From Lumbricus terrestris (Eukaryota; Annelida; Clitellata; Crassiclitellata; Lumbricidae), in NCBI GenBank assembly GCA_949752735.1, contig OX457046.1, forward strand, positions 34,357,555 to 34,421,554: 64,000 bases of DNA. Direction: 5' to 3'. Within the stretch, counting starts at the first letter, position 1. Each line of letters begins with the position of its first letter. A program made the translations under genes and the position numbers. The notes beneath the pieces are model-generated. The model had not been told where the DNA came from and did not search any database. It saw only the letters and a program-made list of their open reading frames with translations. Below are positions 1 to 11,700 of the stretch, piece after piece.

Positions 1-742
1 CGGTCGATTGGAGATTTGGAAAGAGGTAATCGGTTGCAGAAGTTCCTCGTTTCAGCTGAGGCTTTTCTCTGTCATTGGTATAAAACCCTTTAGCGACAAG
101 TGTGTACTAACTGTGACTGAGAAATAAATACAGCTTCCTGCTAAAGGGTTAAAGCACATTTCTGTCTGGTGACAGGTTGTGTTGTTGCTTGACCACAGGT
201 TCGATTGCGACAAAAAAGAGCCAGACATAAATGCCAAAAAACATGTTATCTTTACACAGTCTTAAACAGTTCATTTCGACAACTCAGGAACCATCTAAAA
301 ATTCCGGATTTTTCTGAATATTGCGTAACGTTTCCTAATGATTAATTATAATTCTCCAGCTCACGAAATTCAAACATACTAAAATATCAACCGTTTCGAG
401 GGTAATCAATCAATCTTTGATTGCTCAACTATTCTGGAGATTACTACCAGATGCAGTCTCCGGACAAAAACTTTCTCAACATTTAACAACGTCCATAAAA
501 CCAGTTCAAAATCAGAGGGTTTGACTAATAAGGCAAAGAAACTCTGCCATTGAAAGCAGGTCTTTAACCCAACCCCAAAGCTTAGCCCCAAATTTTGCAG
601 AATATAAGTTGAGCCCGAACTTTAATTAGCTTGGTAAGATTCACTGGTTACGAAGCAACAGAACAAGCACAAGAGATCGTAACAAAGTGTTTCATTCGGG
701 TAAAATCCAGATTTAATATTAGTCAGTGAATTGCGTTCATTT
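1..742. other. Intergenic, no gene seen
   Basis: This AT-rich stretch lies beyond the 3' end of MED19. No open frame in it resembles a known family. The only structure seen is a loose foldback near 83-155, where an ACCCTTTAGC arm is matched by GCTAAAGGGT before TTAA. It resembles other TTAA-flanked foldbacks in the window. Confidence 0.6.
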
Positions 743-3700
743 TCAGCTAATGGTGGCCATTGGTGCAGACGTTTCCTTTTCTTTCTCCTTCTTCTTTCTC
801 TTCTCCTTCTTTCTCTTCTTTCGTTCCTCGTCTGAACGTTTTGGCTTTTTGTTCTTCTTGAAGTCGTGGCTGCTGTCCAAACCGCTGTTGTCTAAAACAA
901 ACACAAATCTCAGACACTGCACACAAGCAACTTCTTGACTGCCGGTCCTTTAAACACTTTACAGACCGAGGGTGTAGGATTTCAAATGCCATTTACTACA
1001 CTTTCATCGGTAAAACTACCTAGGGGCAGAGAACGGGGAGTCGGTTAAAAGAGTTAAGACTAGTGATGTAGCTTTTCTGCAAAAATATTCTTTGGTTATA
1101 TTAGGACATAGATATTCTAATGAGATCTGAAATTCTCGTGAACTCGTTCCACAACGGAAAATTAAGTGCCAATCGTTTTTGACAATTCAATTTGGCTGCA
1201 ACGGTTTCATCATCAGAACACACACACACATCAAAGCAAATCTTGAACCCAAAATGTATCAAAACTCGAAAAATTGCATTTAATGTGTTATACAACTTCG
1301 ATGAAAAATTATGTTGTAATGTCAGGCCTGCACCAAGTGCTGCCAAACCACCAAACTTATCTGTAATGACCAAATGTCTGAAAGTGGTAACCCTCCAACC
1401 AGAATAAATGTATCCAGGCAATCTACAACAGTTAGACTAAGCGTGAGCTGTCCTTTTTTTGTCGTGCTAGAGTCGGGAGCGCTTCTGAGTAGTCCCCTTG
1501 AAGAAGCGCTATATAAATTCTTGAATGAATGAGAATTGCTGGGGGTTCAAACCTCCCCCTCTTTCTCAGGATGCCAAGTCTTCATTGCATGTCTCATTAC
1601 CACAATTCTCATACAGGTTAGACAACAATCAACATGTTCTTTAACCCTTTACCGACAAACAGCATAGGATTTACGCATACCATTTACCACACTTTGTTTG
1701 GTAAAGAGATGAAGTACTTCTGATGATGCATTTACTAAACAGACCTTGATTTTCGTGCACTGAATTGTCTTTCCCGTCCTTTTTGTGCTTTTTATGTTTC
1801 TTTCTCTTCTCTGGTGCTTGACTCATCAGACGATACTGTTCAGGCAACTGTAACAAGAATAATAACACTAGTAATAATAACAATAACAACAAGAATAATA
1901 ACACTAGTGCAAGAGTAACACTAGTACAGCAACGTAACAAGAATAACACTAGTACAGCAACGCAACAAGAATAACACTAGTACAGCAAAGCAACAGGAGT
2001 AACACTAGTACAGCAACGTAACAAGAATAACACTAGTACAGCAAAGCAACAGGAATAACACTAGTACAGCAACGTAATAAAAATAACACCAGTACAGCAA
2101 CGTAACAAGAGTAACACTAGTACAGCAACGTAACAAGAATAACACTAGTACATAAGTACAGCAACGCAACAAGAATAACACTAGTACAGCAAAGCAACAA
2201 GAATAACACTAGTACAGCAAAGCAACAAGAATAACACTAGTACAGCAACGCAACAAGAGTAACACTGGTACAGCAATGTAACAAGAATAACACTAGTACA
2301 GCAACATAACAGTTAAAACAGTTAAAGCTGCACCTGCTTTGAGCCGTTTGCATTCACGCCGAACTTTGACAATTTTGTATTATGACATTTGTGTGTAAAG
2401 CATCCTTGAAGTAGCTTGCTACTGACGATGCTATTTAAATTGTCTTCATTACATTACAACATAACAAGAATAACACTAGCACAGCAACGCAACAAGAACA
2501 CTAGTACAGCAACGCAATCCACCGTAACACAATCGGATATATATATATGCGCTATATTAACATTCTCAGAGAAGCTTCTAAAAAGCCTGCGTTCCCATTC
2601 GATAGCACTTGAAAATAGTAATTCTGGACTGTAACTACTCTGCCACCTCTTGTTATCTGGTAGTGCCAGTCTAAATCCCGAAATAAGGAGGATGGGGACA
2701 ACAATAATCTTTGTAATGACATAGTGTCGTGAAAGAGCAAACTAACCAGCCAATGCTGAAACTGTTGGTTGGTTCCCAGCATGAAAACAATTGAATTCGA
2801 TTTAGTATCATTATTATTATCTTGAGTTCTTGACAGTTGATTTAATGTTCAAGTAACGAAATGCTTATTTTGCATAGGGCAGCCGACCCTTGGTCCAGGC
2901 AGACCCGACAAGGTAGGCTACCCATGTATTATTTTTATTATTATTATTGTATTTAATGATGTTGAGACTTGAGAAATCTTTGCAAAAAAGTATGACTACC
3001 GGTATATGTTGCAAGTATTTCAAAATGAACAGCTTGGCTAGATAAATGCTATTAATGCCAGCATCAACTTGTATAATGGACAAAATTTAACTAGAAGCAA
3101 AATAAGCAATAGTTTTTACAAGCTTACATCAACAATCAGTTCTAAAGTAGCATAGACACGATCATGAAGATGAGCTGATCAGTACTTACAGGTCCTGGAT
3201 ACAAGCGAAATCCGGCCATCAAGTAACCAGGTAAAGGCATTAGTTCTTTGCCTAAAATTGGTGGTTTTTCCACCAGAGACCTCAAGGAACTAAAAAAGAA
3301 CCAACAGAAACTATTTTATGGACAACAAATTCTTTGCATTATAAACACCAGGCCAAGGGTCATCTTTACGCTGATGATGTCCAAGCTCTTGTGCATGGCT
3401 CACCTTCTGAACAGATCTCTCTGGCGGAAAGGATGAGCTTTCTATTGCAAGATCTCCAGCTTTGGATGTCAGCAAGCAGACTTAGCCTTAATCCTTCCAA
3501 GACCCAATTGATTTGGTTTGGAACCAAACAACAATTACATAAGCTTGATCTTCAATTACTTGCCACATTATTCCCTGACTTTACCTTTTCTTCTAGTGTT
3601 CGTGATCTGGGTGTCACACTTGACAGTGCTCTGACATTTACTGAACACCTGTCACTCTTGACCCGTTCCAGTTACTACCACTTGAGACGACTTAGAGCAA

Positions 3701-5052
3701 TTAGAAGATCTGTGTCCTCCAAAGTGTTTGCGACTATGGTACATGCCTTTATCTTCTCACGAATTAACTACTGTAACTCTCTACTAATTGGGTTTCGTAA
3801 GGTTCGCTTGTCATCTGTGCAATCTGTCCTAAATTCTGCTGCTAGACTTACCACACGACTTCCTCAATACTCGCACATCTCTACATATATGACTCATGAC
3901 CTTCACTGGCTTCCGATCTTTGCTAGAATCAGACTATATAAAAAATGAACATCAAATATCAAAATAATGCGCATTAAAATTAAAGTACCTGTTATCTTGT
4001 GATCCAGGTTGATCAATGTTCCCAGGTAAGTTAGGTAGGAAAGCACTTAGTTCTTCTTTGACTTTCTTGCTGCTAAATTTTTGATACGATCGTTCAAGGC
4101 CATAGTAAGACATGAGATTTGTCACACCAGTCAGCTCACTTGGCTCTAGATATCCAATAACACAAAGTATAATTTGTTCAAATGCAAGAAACTATACAAA
4201 CTCCTTCTGTTACAAAGTAATTTAGCACTAATGCACACGACTTTCATAAGGGGTTGAAATCTTAGTGTGGCAAGCATAAAAGTAACAATTTTCTTTGTCG
4301 GTATATGTATGCAACCTGCAGAAAAGGCCTTTAAGCTCAATAGCTATTTGCACAATTGGGATTTAGTCAGATGCCACATAGACAAATCATGTCGCCAATG
4401 ACAACTATGAAAGAAGAAAGTAAAGCAATCAATTGTAAACTTAGCTCAAATAAATCACACCCTTTGATATTAACGATGGGGTCAACCCGAATCATCCCTG
4501 AAACTCGAATCCCCTAAAACGATGAAAATACACAAAAGTCCAATTTCCAGAAAACGGTTTTCTGGAAAGCGGCGGAACACCCGAAAGCCTTTCAGAGTTT
4601 AATTAAATCAATTCATGGCATAATGGTCCTGTTAGTGATGTCGATAATACGATACTGCAATTACGCCAATACAGCTTAGGTTGTCATCAGGCTGTGTGTG
4701 TGTCGCACTTTAAAAATCGATTTGGGGGATAAAACCGATTTTCGTTTCGGAGATACGGGTTTCAGGCCTCACCGATTACCATTTACTATATACTGCAATC
4801 ATCTCCTCACGCACAACCCTATTTACGCCATTAACAAATAAATTTAAGACGTAACCAATCACCTGGCGGGTCCTTCATCAAATAGAACGTTCCTCCTTGA
4901 AACACAGATGGCTTTTTCCCGAGAGTGATCGTCGTTTTCAACGTACCAGATGAGTCTTGGCGAGGATACGCAGGGTCTTGGCGAGGATACGCAGGGGACC
5001 GCGAACCTCTTGGGCTCGATTTCGGAGAATTTTGACGACTGACATCCGACAT
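743..5052 (-). CDS. MED19: Mediator complex subunit 19 (MED19)
   Basis: MED19 is a head-module subunit of the nuclear Mediator complex, which links transcription factors to RNA polymerase II. Exons in transcript order are 4863-5052, 3989-4145, 3190-3289, 1745-1847 and 743-891, giving 232 codons, close to the roughly 244 of the human protein. Phases close exactly and all four introns are GT-AG. The family core is clear: FYLMKDPPG in exon 1, then ELTGVTNLM, KKVKEELSAFLPNLPG, LVEKPPILGKELMPLPG and LMAGFRLYPGP, followed by LPEQYRLM. The C-terminus is a long Lys/Arg/Glu-rich tail, typical of MED19. The start at 5052 is the first ATG before a Ser/Arg/Pro-rich leader containing a duplicated AYPRQD motif. 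Intron 2 is almost filled by an antisense LINE remnant and intron 3 holds a 28-bp array next to the exon 4 acceptor. The gene faces the tubulin gene head-to-head across 866 bp. Confidence 0.93.
1641..1710. mobile_element. Short TTAA-type foldback repeat
   Basis: The sequence runs from TTAACCCTTTACCGAC to GGTAAAGAG and is an imperfect inverted repeat of about 70 bp. Related copies sit near 946-1015 and 11600-11675, the latter ending in TTAA. TTAA targets are typical of piggyBac elements, so a piggyBac-derived MITE is likely but unproven. The right-hand TTAA is not intact here. Confidence 0.45.
1916..2312. repeat. 28-bp minisatellite in MED19 intron 3
   Basis: About 14 units of a 28-bp repeat with core AACACTAGTACAGCAACG. 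A degenerate AATAATAAC lead-in at 1850-1915 joins it to the exon 4 acceptor. A smaller relic of the same unit occurs at about 2455-2520. On the minus strand the unit carries TTCTTGTTACGTTGC, nearly identical to the real acceptor TTCTTGTTACAG followed by TTGC. Confidence 0.9.
3335..3945 (+). mobile_element. Non-LTR retrotransposon reverse-transcriptase fragment (LINE)
   Basis: An open frame of about 200 codons encodes the middle and C-terminal part of a LINE reverse transcriptase. The catalytic YADD motif appears as HLYADDVQ near its start. It is followed by SLNPSKTQLIWFG, the SSVRDLGVTLDS block, INYCNSLL, and the LHWLPI motif near the end. These are hallmarks of CR1/L2/Jockey-type elements. 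It lacks the endonuclease, the fingers domain and the 3' end, so it is a dead fragment. It sits in MED19 intron 2 in antisense orientation and occupies most of that 699-bp intron. Confidence 0.88.
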
Positions 5053-5918
5053 TGTTTAAAATACAATTGTAAATTTAATCGCCACAGTCAAAACAATAAA
5101 AGTGTTCCTTTTTTATTCACCAATCACTACGAGATTCGCTTCAAAAACAAAACAAATTTAACTAAAATTGTCGTTTACAGCATAGACGTGCGATACACAG
5201 ACAACCACACAGACGCCATTTTGGTTCGTACCTTTTAGTCGATGTTATTTAGCGAAACAAATGGCAAGTAAGCAAAAGTATACAATTCAATTCGTTTAAT
5301 CAGCACTTCAGGCGGAAACAAAACTAAAATATGCTACTAAAGTTTTGGCGTGTGTGTCAGCACTCTGGCTTGCGTGACCTTGTCCACTGTAACTGCTTAA
5401 TTGCGTACGTGAGTGCTGAGCATAATTTGAGATGTTTTAACGTGCTCAGCAATTGATGGCTAGACTCTCCAATTGCGATTCTTACTTATCTATACTGGGC
5501 TTCGACTACTCTTACGGACACCCCTTTTACTCAACGTAGCGCTCGTGCAAAAGCTGGCGCCCCACGCTTGGCTTTCGTGGACGCGTTAGAAGTTTGGCGA
5601 TTACGATTCCTAGCATAAGACCTGGGACTAATACAGTGGCGGCACTAGGGGGGGCTAAGCCCCCTAAAAGGTCATTCGTTTTTTACATGTAAAAATGAAA
5701 CATTCCCCCTAAAAACTGAAACCATACGCACGAGATTTCGACTAAATGATTAAAAAAGGTAGTCTGAAATGTTGTGTATACAATTTATACACTAAATATA
5801 GAATCCTTGGTCTAAGTCTATGGTTGACTCACTCAGCATTATGCTTGGATACCGCGTACATGCAGTATTTCGAACTTGTACACAAAGTGATGCATAATAT
5901 GCATATTAATACTATCCG
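5053..5918. other. Divergent intergenic region between MED19 and tubulin
   Basis: These 866 bp separate the start codons of two divergently oriented genes and so probably hold both promoters. No clear TATA box or other motif could be assigned. Near 5634-5690 there is the start of a MITE-like sequence (CAGTGGCGGCACTAGG plus a GGGGGCTAAGCCCCC foldback), apparently lacking its other end. Confidence 0.5.
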
Positions 5919-7184
5919 ATGTCTTGTGTAGTTCTTCAAGTTGGGCAATGTGGGAATCAGGTTGGTGAATGTTTCTGGAATAGAGTAGATGAACTGAACG
6001 AGCCGGGTTACGTGTTTAAGAATAACGATGGCTATTATCGCTCAGTTGCAGTCGACACGGAACCAAAGGTCCTGAAAGGCTTTTTCAACAGCCGCCGTAC
6101 CGGAGGCAGTACGTTTCGGAACGAAAACGTCATTATGGATCGCAGCGGCCGTGGTAACAACTGGGCCTTTGGTTACTACGGGCGGAAAAATGAGAGCGAA
6201 GAGAAAAATATATTTGAGCGAGTTATGTCGGCCATGAGAAAGGAAGTTGAACGGTGTGACAGTTACTGCGGAACTCTGCTTCTTCACAGCCTTAGCGGGG
6301 GTACGGGATCTGGTGTAGGGTCCCGTGTGGTGGAATTACTCAGAGACGAGTATCCTTTGAACTATATCGTTTCGTGTGCTGTGGCACCGTTTAGCACGGG
6401 TGAAAGTCCGCTGCAGAACTACAACAGCCTCATGTCATTGTCGACTTTGTCCAGACTGTCTGATGGTATCATAATGTTTAGCAATGATGACGTATTGTGG
6501 CGACTGAAAAAGCGAGGGCGATCACAAGCCGTGGATCAGTCTCCAGTCGTATCGCTCTCGGACATCAACCGCCATATAGCCGCATGTTTAGGTAGACTTA
6601 TAGCACCAGTCGACTCTCTAACCCCTAAAGCTGGCGTCAGCATTGGCATGGAACCATGGGAAATGCTACAGTCGCTGTGCCCAATGCCAAGTCACAAGTT
6701 CCTACACGTCAACTCGGTTTCACGGAAGAAGTTGTCATGGGAAAACATGACTTCATCATTGGTCAGTTCGCTAAATCGACGTAACCACACCGATGGTAGC
6801 ACGTTTGCGAGTCTTGCGAACTTGGTTGTGGCTCGTGGCGACCGAGAACAAGAGTTTCCTGCTGCGATGTGCCAAGTTGAAAACCAGGTCAGGTCAGCCT
6901 ACTGCACAGTGAAATGGAATCCATTTCCTGTTGACTTCTGGGTGTCTTCAAAAGAGACTGGACAGCCGGCTGCAAAATCATTGACCGTTGGTTCAAACTA
7001 TAGTAACATCGTTCCACAGTTGGAGGCAATGCTTCGGTCTTCACGAGCTAAACTCGAAGCCCGCGCTTATCTGCACTGGTACGAAAAATACGGATGTACT
7101 CGCGAAGATTTCCTAGAAGCGTTCGACAACATTCAGACTGTTGTGGATGCGTATAAGGATGCTACCACTTGTGAAAATCCATGA
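5919..7184 (+). CDS. Delta/zeta-class tubulin (ZED module), single exon
   Basis: This is an intact 421-residue non-canonical tubulin. Delta, epsilon and zeta tubulins act at centrioles and basal bodies in triplet-microtubule stability and basal-body appendages. Visible features are the N-terminal GQCGNQ nucleotide-binding motif (residues 9-14), VDTEPKV (45-51), SGRGNNWA (76-83), the tubulin signature GGTGSG (127-132), NYNSL, and a C-terminal helix ending EDFLEAFDNIQTVVDAY. GRGNNWAFGY and RKEVERCDS fit delta tubulin. GESPLQNYNSL and FSNDDVL may fit zeta better, so I do not choose between them. There is no acidic, glutamate-rich alpha/beta-type tail. The length is somewhat below human delta tubulin (about 453). 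The start is the first ATG that gives the conserved N-terminus. The gene has no intron, unlike its intron-rich neighbours. Confidence 0.9.
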   Translation: MSCVVLQVGQCGNQVGECFWNRVDELNEPGYVFKNNDGYYRSVAVDTEPKVLKGFFNSRRTGGSTFRNENVIMDRSGRGNNWAFGYYGRKNESEEKNIFERVMSAMRKEVERCDSYCGTLLLHSLSGGTGSGVGSRVVELLRDEYPLNYIVSCAVAPFSTGESPLQNYNSLMSLSTLSRLSDGIIMFSNDDVLWRLKKRGRSQAVDQSPVVSLSDINRHIAACLGRLIAPVDSLTPKAGVSIGMEPWEMLQSLCPMPSHKFLHVNSVSRKKLSWENMTSSLVSSLNRRNHTDGSTFASLANLVVARGDREQEFPAAMCQVENQVRSAYCTVKWNPFPVDFWVSSKETGQPAAKSLTVGSNYSNIVPQLEAMLRSSRAKLEARAYLHWYEKYGCTREDFLEAFDNIQTVVDAYKDATTCENP

Positions 7185-8761
7185 CGCTAGAGATAATATC
7201 TGATGACTACACATGATGTTAATTTATTTCACAAACTTGATGATGAAAATTAAATCATCAATAATAACAACCAGTGCGATCTCTTGCAGTTTCTATTTCA
7301 AGAACAACTTGATCAATCTCTTAGATTGATATTTAAACAGTTTTGTATATATTATACGGTTTTATTTTGTACATCAGAAACACATTAACGCATAGCTAGT
7401 CTTCTAGAGTGTAGTTCAACACCTTTTAACTTTAAAACGCTGATTATAAGGCCCACTGGAGTGACAAATGTAGACATAATCCTTATACTTAATACAAGAC
7501 AGCCGAAATCACATTTGCAATAAAGTACTGGTGGTTGATCAAGCACAAACGTTTGAAATCGACAAAGCATGATTAACTTGTATTGCTGTTTCTTATACAC
7601 GTACTAACTGCTAATACAATTGGTCTTTTTCAATACAATCTTAATCTAAACTTGGAACTTCTACAGCACCCAGAAAAGCAAAGTCGCTAAAACCAGCTTA
7701 TTCACAGGTGCTCAGTCAAAACAAAGTCGATATGTAGGAGTCATGATCCAAAGAGTCGGACATGCAGTTTATACAATACAAGGAACATGTACCGTATTAC
7801 AAAACAGTATATAGGATAAGTTTGTGTGAAGCATGCATACTCGAAAAGTTTTTTTAGTCAAAAAGCACTTTATTCTAAACCAGATGATCCGAATCATCCT
7901 AAACTTATGCGAAGCTGTGCAAAAATGGAAGCTGTCCAGCAAAAATGAATTACGTTACAAAAGCATGACAAGCAAATAACGGATTTGTTACAACTCCAAT
8001 CTCGTCATTCAAGAATCTCTGACTATTACTCTTTGGTAAAAGTAAATTTATTGTACAAGTAATGACATGACTGTGATAAATAGTGAATTCAATTTTATGT
8101 GAAAAAATGTTTCAATGCAAACCAAAATAATCAAATCAGCCATAAGGAATCCACTTCTAGAGTAACAGCGTTCCCTGAAGCAAACCCTGAGAGAGCCCTG
8201 GATGTGATATGTTAGCAACTTCATTATAGCATCCTCAGCATGAGGATCAGGATCATCAGTCCTCTCCCTCACCCCAGATCTTTTCACTAGAAGTCAGTGG
8301 CAGCGCAGGATTTCAGTTTGGGGTGCTGAATCCTCGCGGAGGAAATTTACCATTTTCATCCGCCAAAATTTCTGACAACCTTTTTTTAGTCATCCGGTCG
8401 AAAAATGTGGAAATATTATGTAAAAAAACCGAGATGGCCTTTTTTAGGGGGCTTAGCCCCCGGGTTGCATTTTATAGGGTGCTTAGCCCCCAAATCCCCT
8501 CTAGCGCCGCCACTGCTAACAATGTACTTGTTTCCTAGTTAGGAAGTACAAATGAGGTGGAAAACAAACTGTTTGAACCAAATTCCAGAGCTTTAACGCT
8601 GTTGCGTAACCAAAGGAAGACAGTTTCAAAACTATTCAAACTACATACAATGACAGCTTAACTCGGGAGTAACCTTGACAAATGATCCTAGACAACTAAA
8701 GAAAAGAATTCATTGTCTCGAGTCATGCAGAACAAAGGCTTCGAAAGTATCACACCAGTTA
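7185..8761. other. Convergent intergenic region, no gene seen
   Basis: This region lies between the 3' ends of the plus-strand tubulin and the minus-strand PP2A subunit gene. It is AT-rich with no recognisable coding sequence. It contains one MITE, listed separately at 8295-8515. No canonical AATAAA was found close after the tubulin stop. Confidence 0.6.
8295..8515. mobile_element. hAT-like MITE, CAGTGGCRGCGC family
   Basis: The element begins CAGTGGCAGCGCAGG and ends CTAGCGCCGCCACTG, so the ends are inverted copies. It is 221 bp long with internal GGGGGCTTAGCCCCC foldbacks. The flanking octamers, CTAGAAGT and CTAACAAT, match at only five of eight positions, so the target duplication is decayed or uncertain. 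A cleaner copy of the family is at 43578-43827. Confidence 0.65.
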
Positions 8762-11700
8762 TCACAGTTCACTGCCCTCAAGCAGGTACACGTGATTCGA
8801 CGAAGCAAGCGCAATTATATTCTCGCTTGGATGCCACGAGGTACAGAGAATTTTCTTTCCGGTGTCTATCGCATCCACATTGATCTCATCTTTTCTGTTC
8901 GTTGGTCCAAACAGGAAGACCTTCTTTGGTTAAGCAGTTGTTGGCTTTTAAAATTGCTTTTTGACACTCCCAGTGTCACATCGCTACGGTTGCGACGGTC
9001 GAAGATGCAAAAGAAATCGTTGTAGGTCCCGGTGAGAATGTGCCTGCAAATGGAATTCAAAATTAAGCTAAGCATGTGTAATTAGGTTATTTATGCAGAG
9101 GCATTTCCGAGAAACCTGTTGGCAGTACTGTTCAGACTGTAGTAATAAACCATGACCAAATAAAGTCGTCATCATCATCACTAATGTCATTGTAATTATT
9201 GAATGCACCAGTACACTGAGCATAGTACATTTTAAGTAGCTCTCAAAAGCTGTTTTCAATGTATATAACCGGCTTTATAAATCTGTAATTAAAGACTGTA
9301 AATACATTAGTCTTTTCAGATGGTATACATTTATCAATGACCAGGGCTTAAAGTGTGGCTGGACGGTCATGGACGGCGTCCATGCACTTATTTTAAAATC
9401 TGAGCGCCGTCCAGCCACTTATTGGCCAGCAATGACTAGAAAGGTAAGGGGCGTCCAGGCACTTCTTTTGGAAAGATAAGGGGCGTCCAGGCACTTCTTT
9501 TTCCACACTTTTAGCACTGTCAATGACCGACTTCACTTAGTGTTTTTTACGAGACAAGGCAATGCCATTTCAAGTCTCCTTGGAGATGTCTTTCCACGAA
9601 TTTCATCATCACTCCTATATTTGGTATTTATTTCGAACATTTCATACAGTGCCTCTTTAAGGTAATCTACTCAGAAGTGCTCTCGGCCCAACCACAGCTA
9701 AATAAGACAATTTTGAGGTTCTTAAGGAAGTGAGTGGAGTGACCACTGGGAGTTGAGTGCAGTGTAACGGAGGCCGTTCCATGTTGTAGGACTAGCGACA
9801 GCTGGTAAAAAAGACAAGTACCAGCTAGCACAGAGCATGCAGTTCACCAGATTGTCCTGGGAGATTCCTTGTTGCACACTTGATTTATTCATCTCCCTCT
9901 CTGGATGATCCTACGTTGATGTCGATCACAGAGAACCAGCATTCCCTGAAGCAAACCCTTATAGACTGCCCTGGGTGTGAAGTGTTAGCAACTTCAATAT
10001 TGTAGTCTTAGCATGAGGACCACATGGACCAGTCCTCTCCCTTGCTGCCCGATCTCTTCACCAACAGTTCTAATATTATAACTGAAACAGATGAAAAAGA
10101 AAAATTGGATCTAAGTATCTTGTTTCTTCGATCAGTACAATACCCCTGCCAGACCGCTTCCCTGTCGGAGTTGTCAGCTTACACACACACACTTCTGAAT
10201 AGGTATTACTGGTGCATTCTAAATCTGTAAATACAATACGATCAAAGAAAGCTACTGTGGAGTATAATGAAATGTCTGACGTCAATCTCTACCTGTCGTC
10301 TGAACTCCAGTTGGATTCAAACCGGTCGTACAGGGATTCACTTTCGTACAGGTTGTACAGTTTCGATCGGAGGTAGGGGTGCACCTGGTGAACCTCGACC
10401 GGCTGCGTCTCCATTCTCACGTCCCAGACCTTGACCGTGAGAAAGTCGCGTGACATCAGGTACTGTCCACCGTGACTGAACTTGACGTCGCAGGCGCTGG
10501 AGATAACTTCCGACAAAATGTGCTTCTCTCCAGCTTGGGCAGAGAACACTAGAACAAAATCAGCCAATACCATGCATCTAAACATAGATCTAGAGTGCTC
10601 TTTATTCATTCAAATATTGCATGTAAGTATCTACATATGTGCACTTGTTACAGCGCCCCTTCAAGATTTCTACTCAGAAGCGCTTCCGATTACAGTGCGG
10701 ACACTGAATCGGAGTTTCACGCCGAAGCACTGAGCAATTGCAAGTGAGGAACTTGCCCAAGGTCCCTGCGTGGTGGCTTGAGGTGGATTCGAACCTGCAG
10801 CCCTCCAGCTGCAAGGCAACGAATATACCCACTACACCACTGAGCCCCACCCAGGACTTCCACTCAGATGTGTCATTGCAACATGACCTCCCCATGAAGT
10901 GGCTCTCAATAAGGTTTCAGAATACAACGTTATATCAGGTGTCCAGTGTAATACAATACATACGCTTGCCATTTCTGTCACACAAGGCCTGAGACCTCAT
11001 GTCGCAGAGTCGCAGGGCGCCTTTGCTGCTGCTGTAGACGAATAGGTTACACTCGGTCGGATGGAACTCGGCCGATGTTATCACCTCGTCCAGATCATCC
11101 AACAGCGTTGGCTTCAGGTCAACAACAGCTGCAGAAACAGCAACACAACACCAGTAAACTTAGCAGTTGCACAATGACTTTAGCAACTCAAATGGTGCAA
11201 CTGGTATTGTAGCCAGTGGCGTAGCCAGGAATTTATAATGGGAGGTTGGTTTTTTTGCCTGGCCGGATGCCCTTTCTGACACCAACCCAACAGTATTACA
11301 GCAAATAAAAAGGGAATAAAGTAACAAAGGGAATAAAGTAAGAAAAACAATTGTTAGCACAAGCAATTGTTTTGTTTTTTCTTATTTAAGTGGATAAATA
11401 ATCTTTAAAAAAAATCATAGGCCAATAGGGGGTTTAGCCCCCGAAACGCCCCTTGTCTACGCCACTGATTGTAGCTATGGTCTGCTGTCATTCAGGTTCA
11501 AATCTCAGGAGTGGGGTCAAATGTCAAGACAACTTGTTGCAATATGATCAGAAAGAGAAGGCCGTCTAATTGAAACTGTGAGGATCTCTTGTGTTTCAAC
11601 CCACTCAACTCTTTACTGATCAAAGTGTAGTAAATGGTATGGGAAATCCTAAATCCTCAGTCGGTAAATGGTTAAAGCCTCATTGACAAGCAAGTTTGAT

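Noticed and set aside
8675..9025. 116-codon plus-strand frame
   Set aside because: It is antisense to the last exon of the PP2A B55 gene, which explains why it is open.
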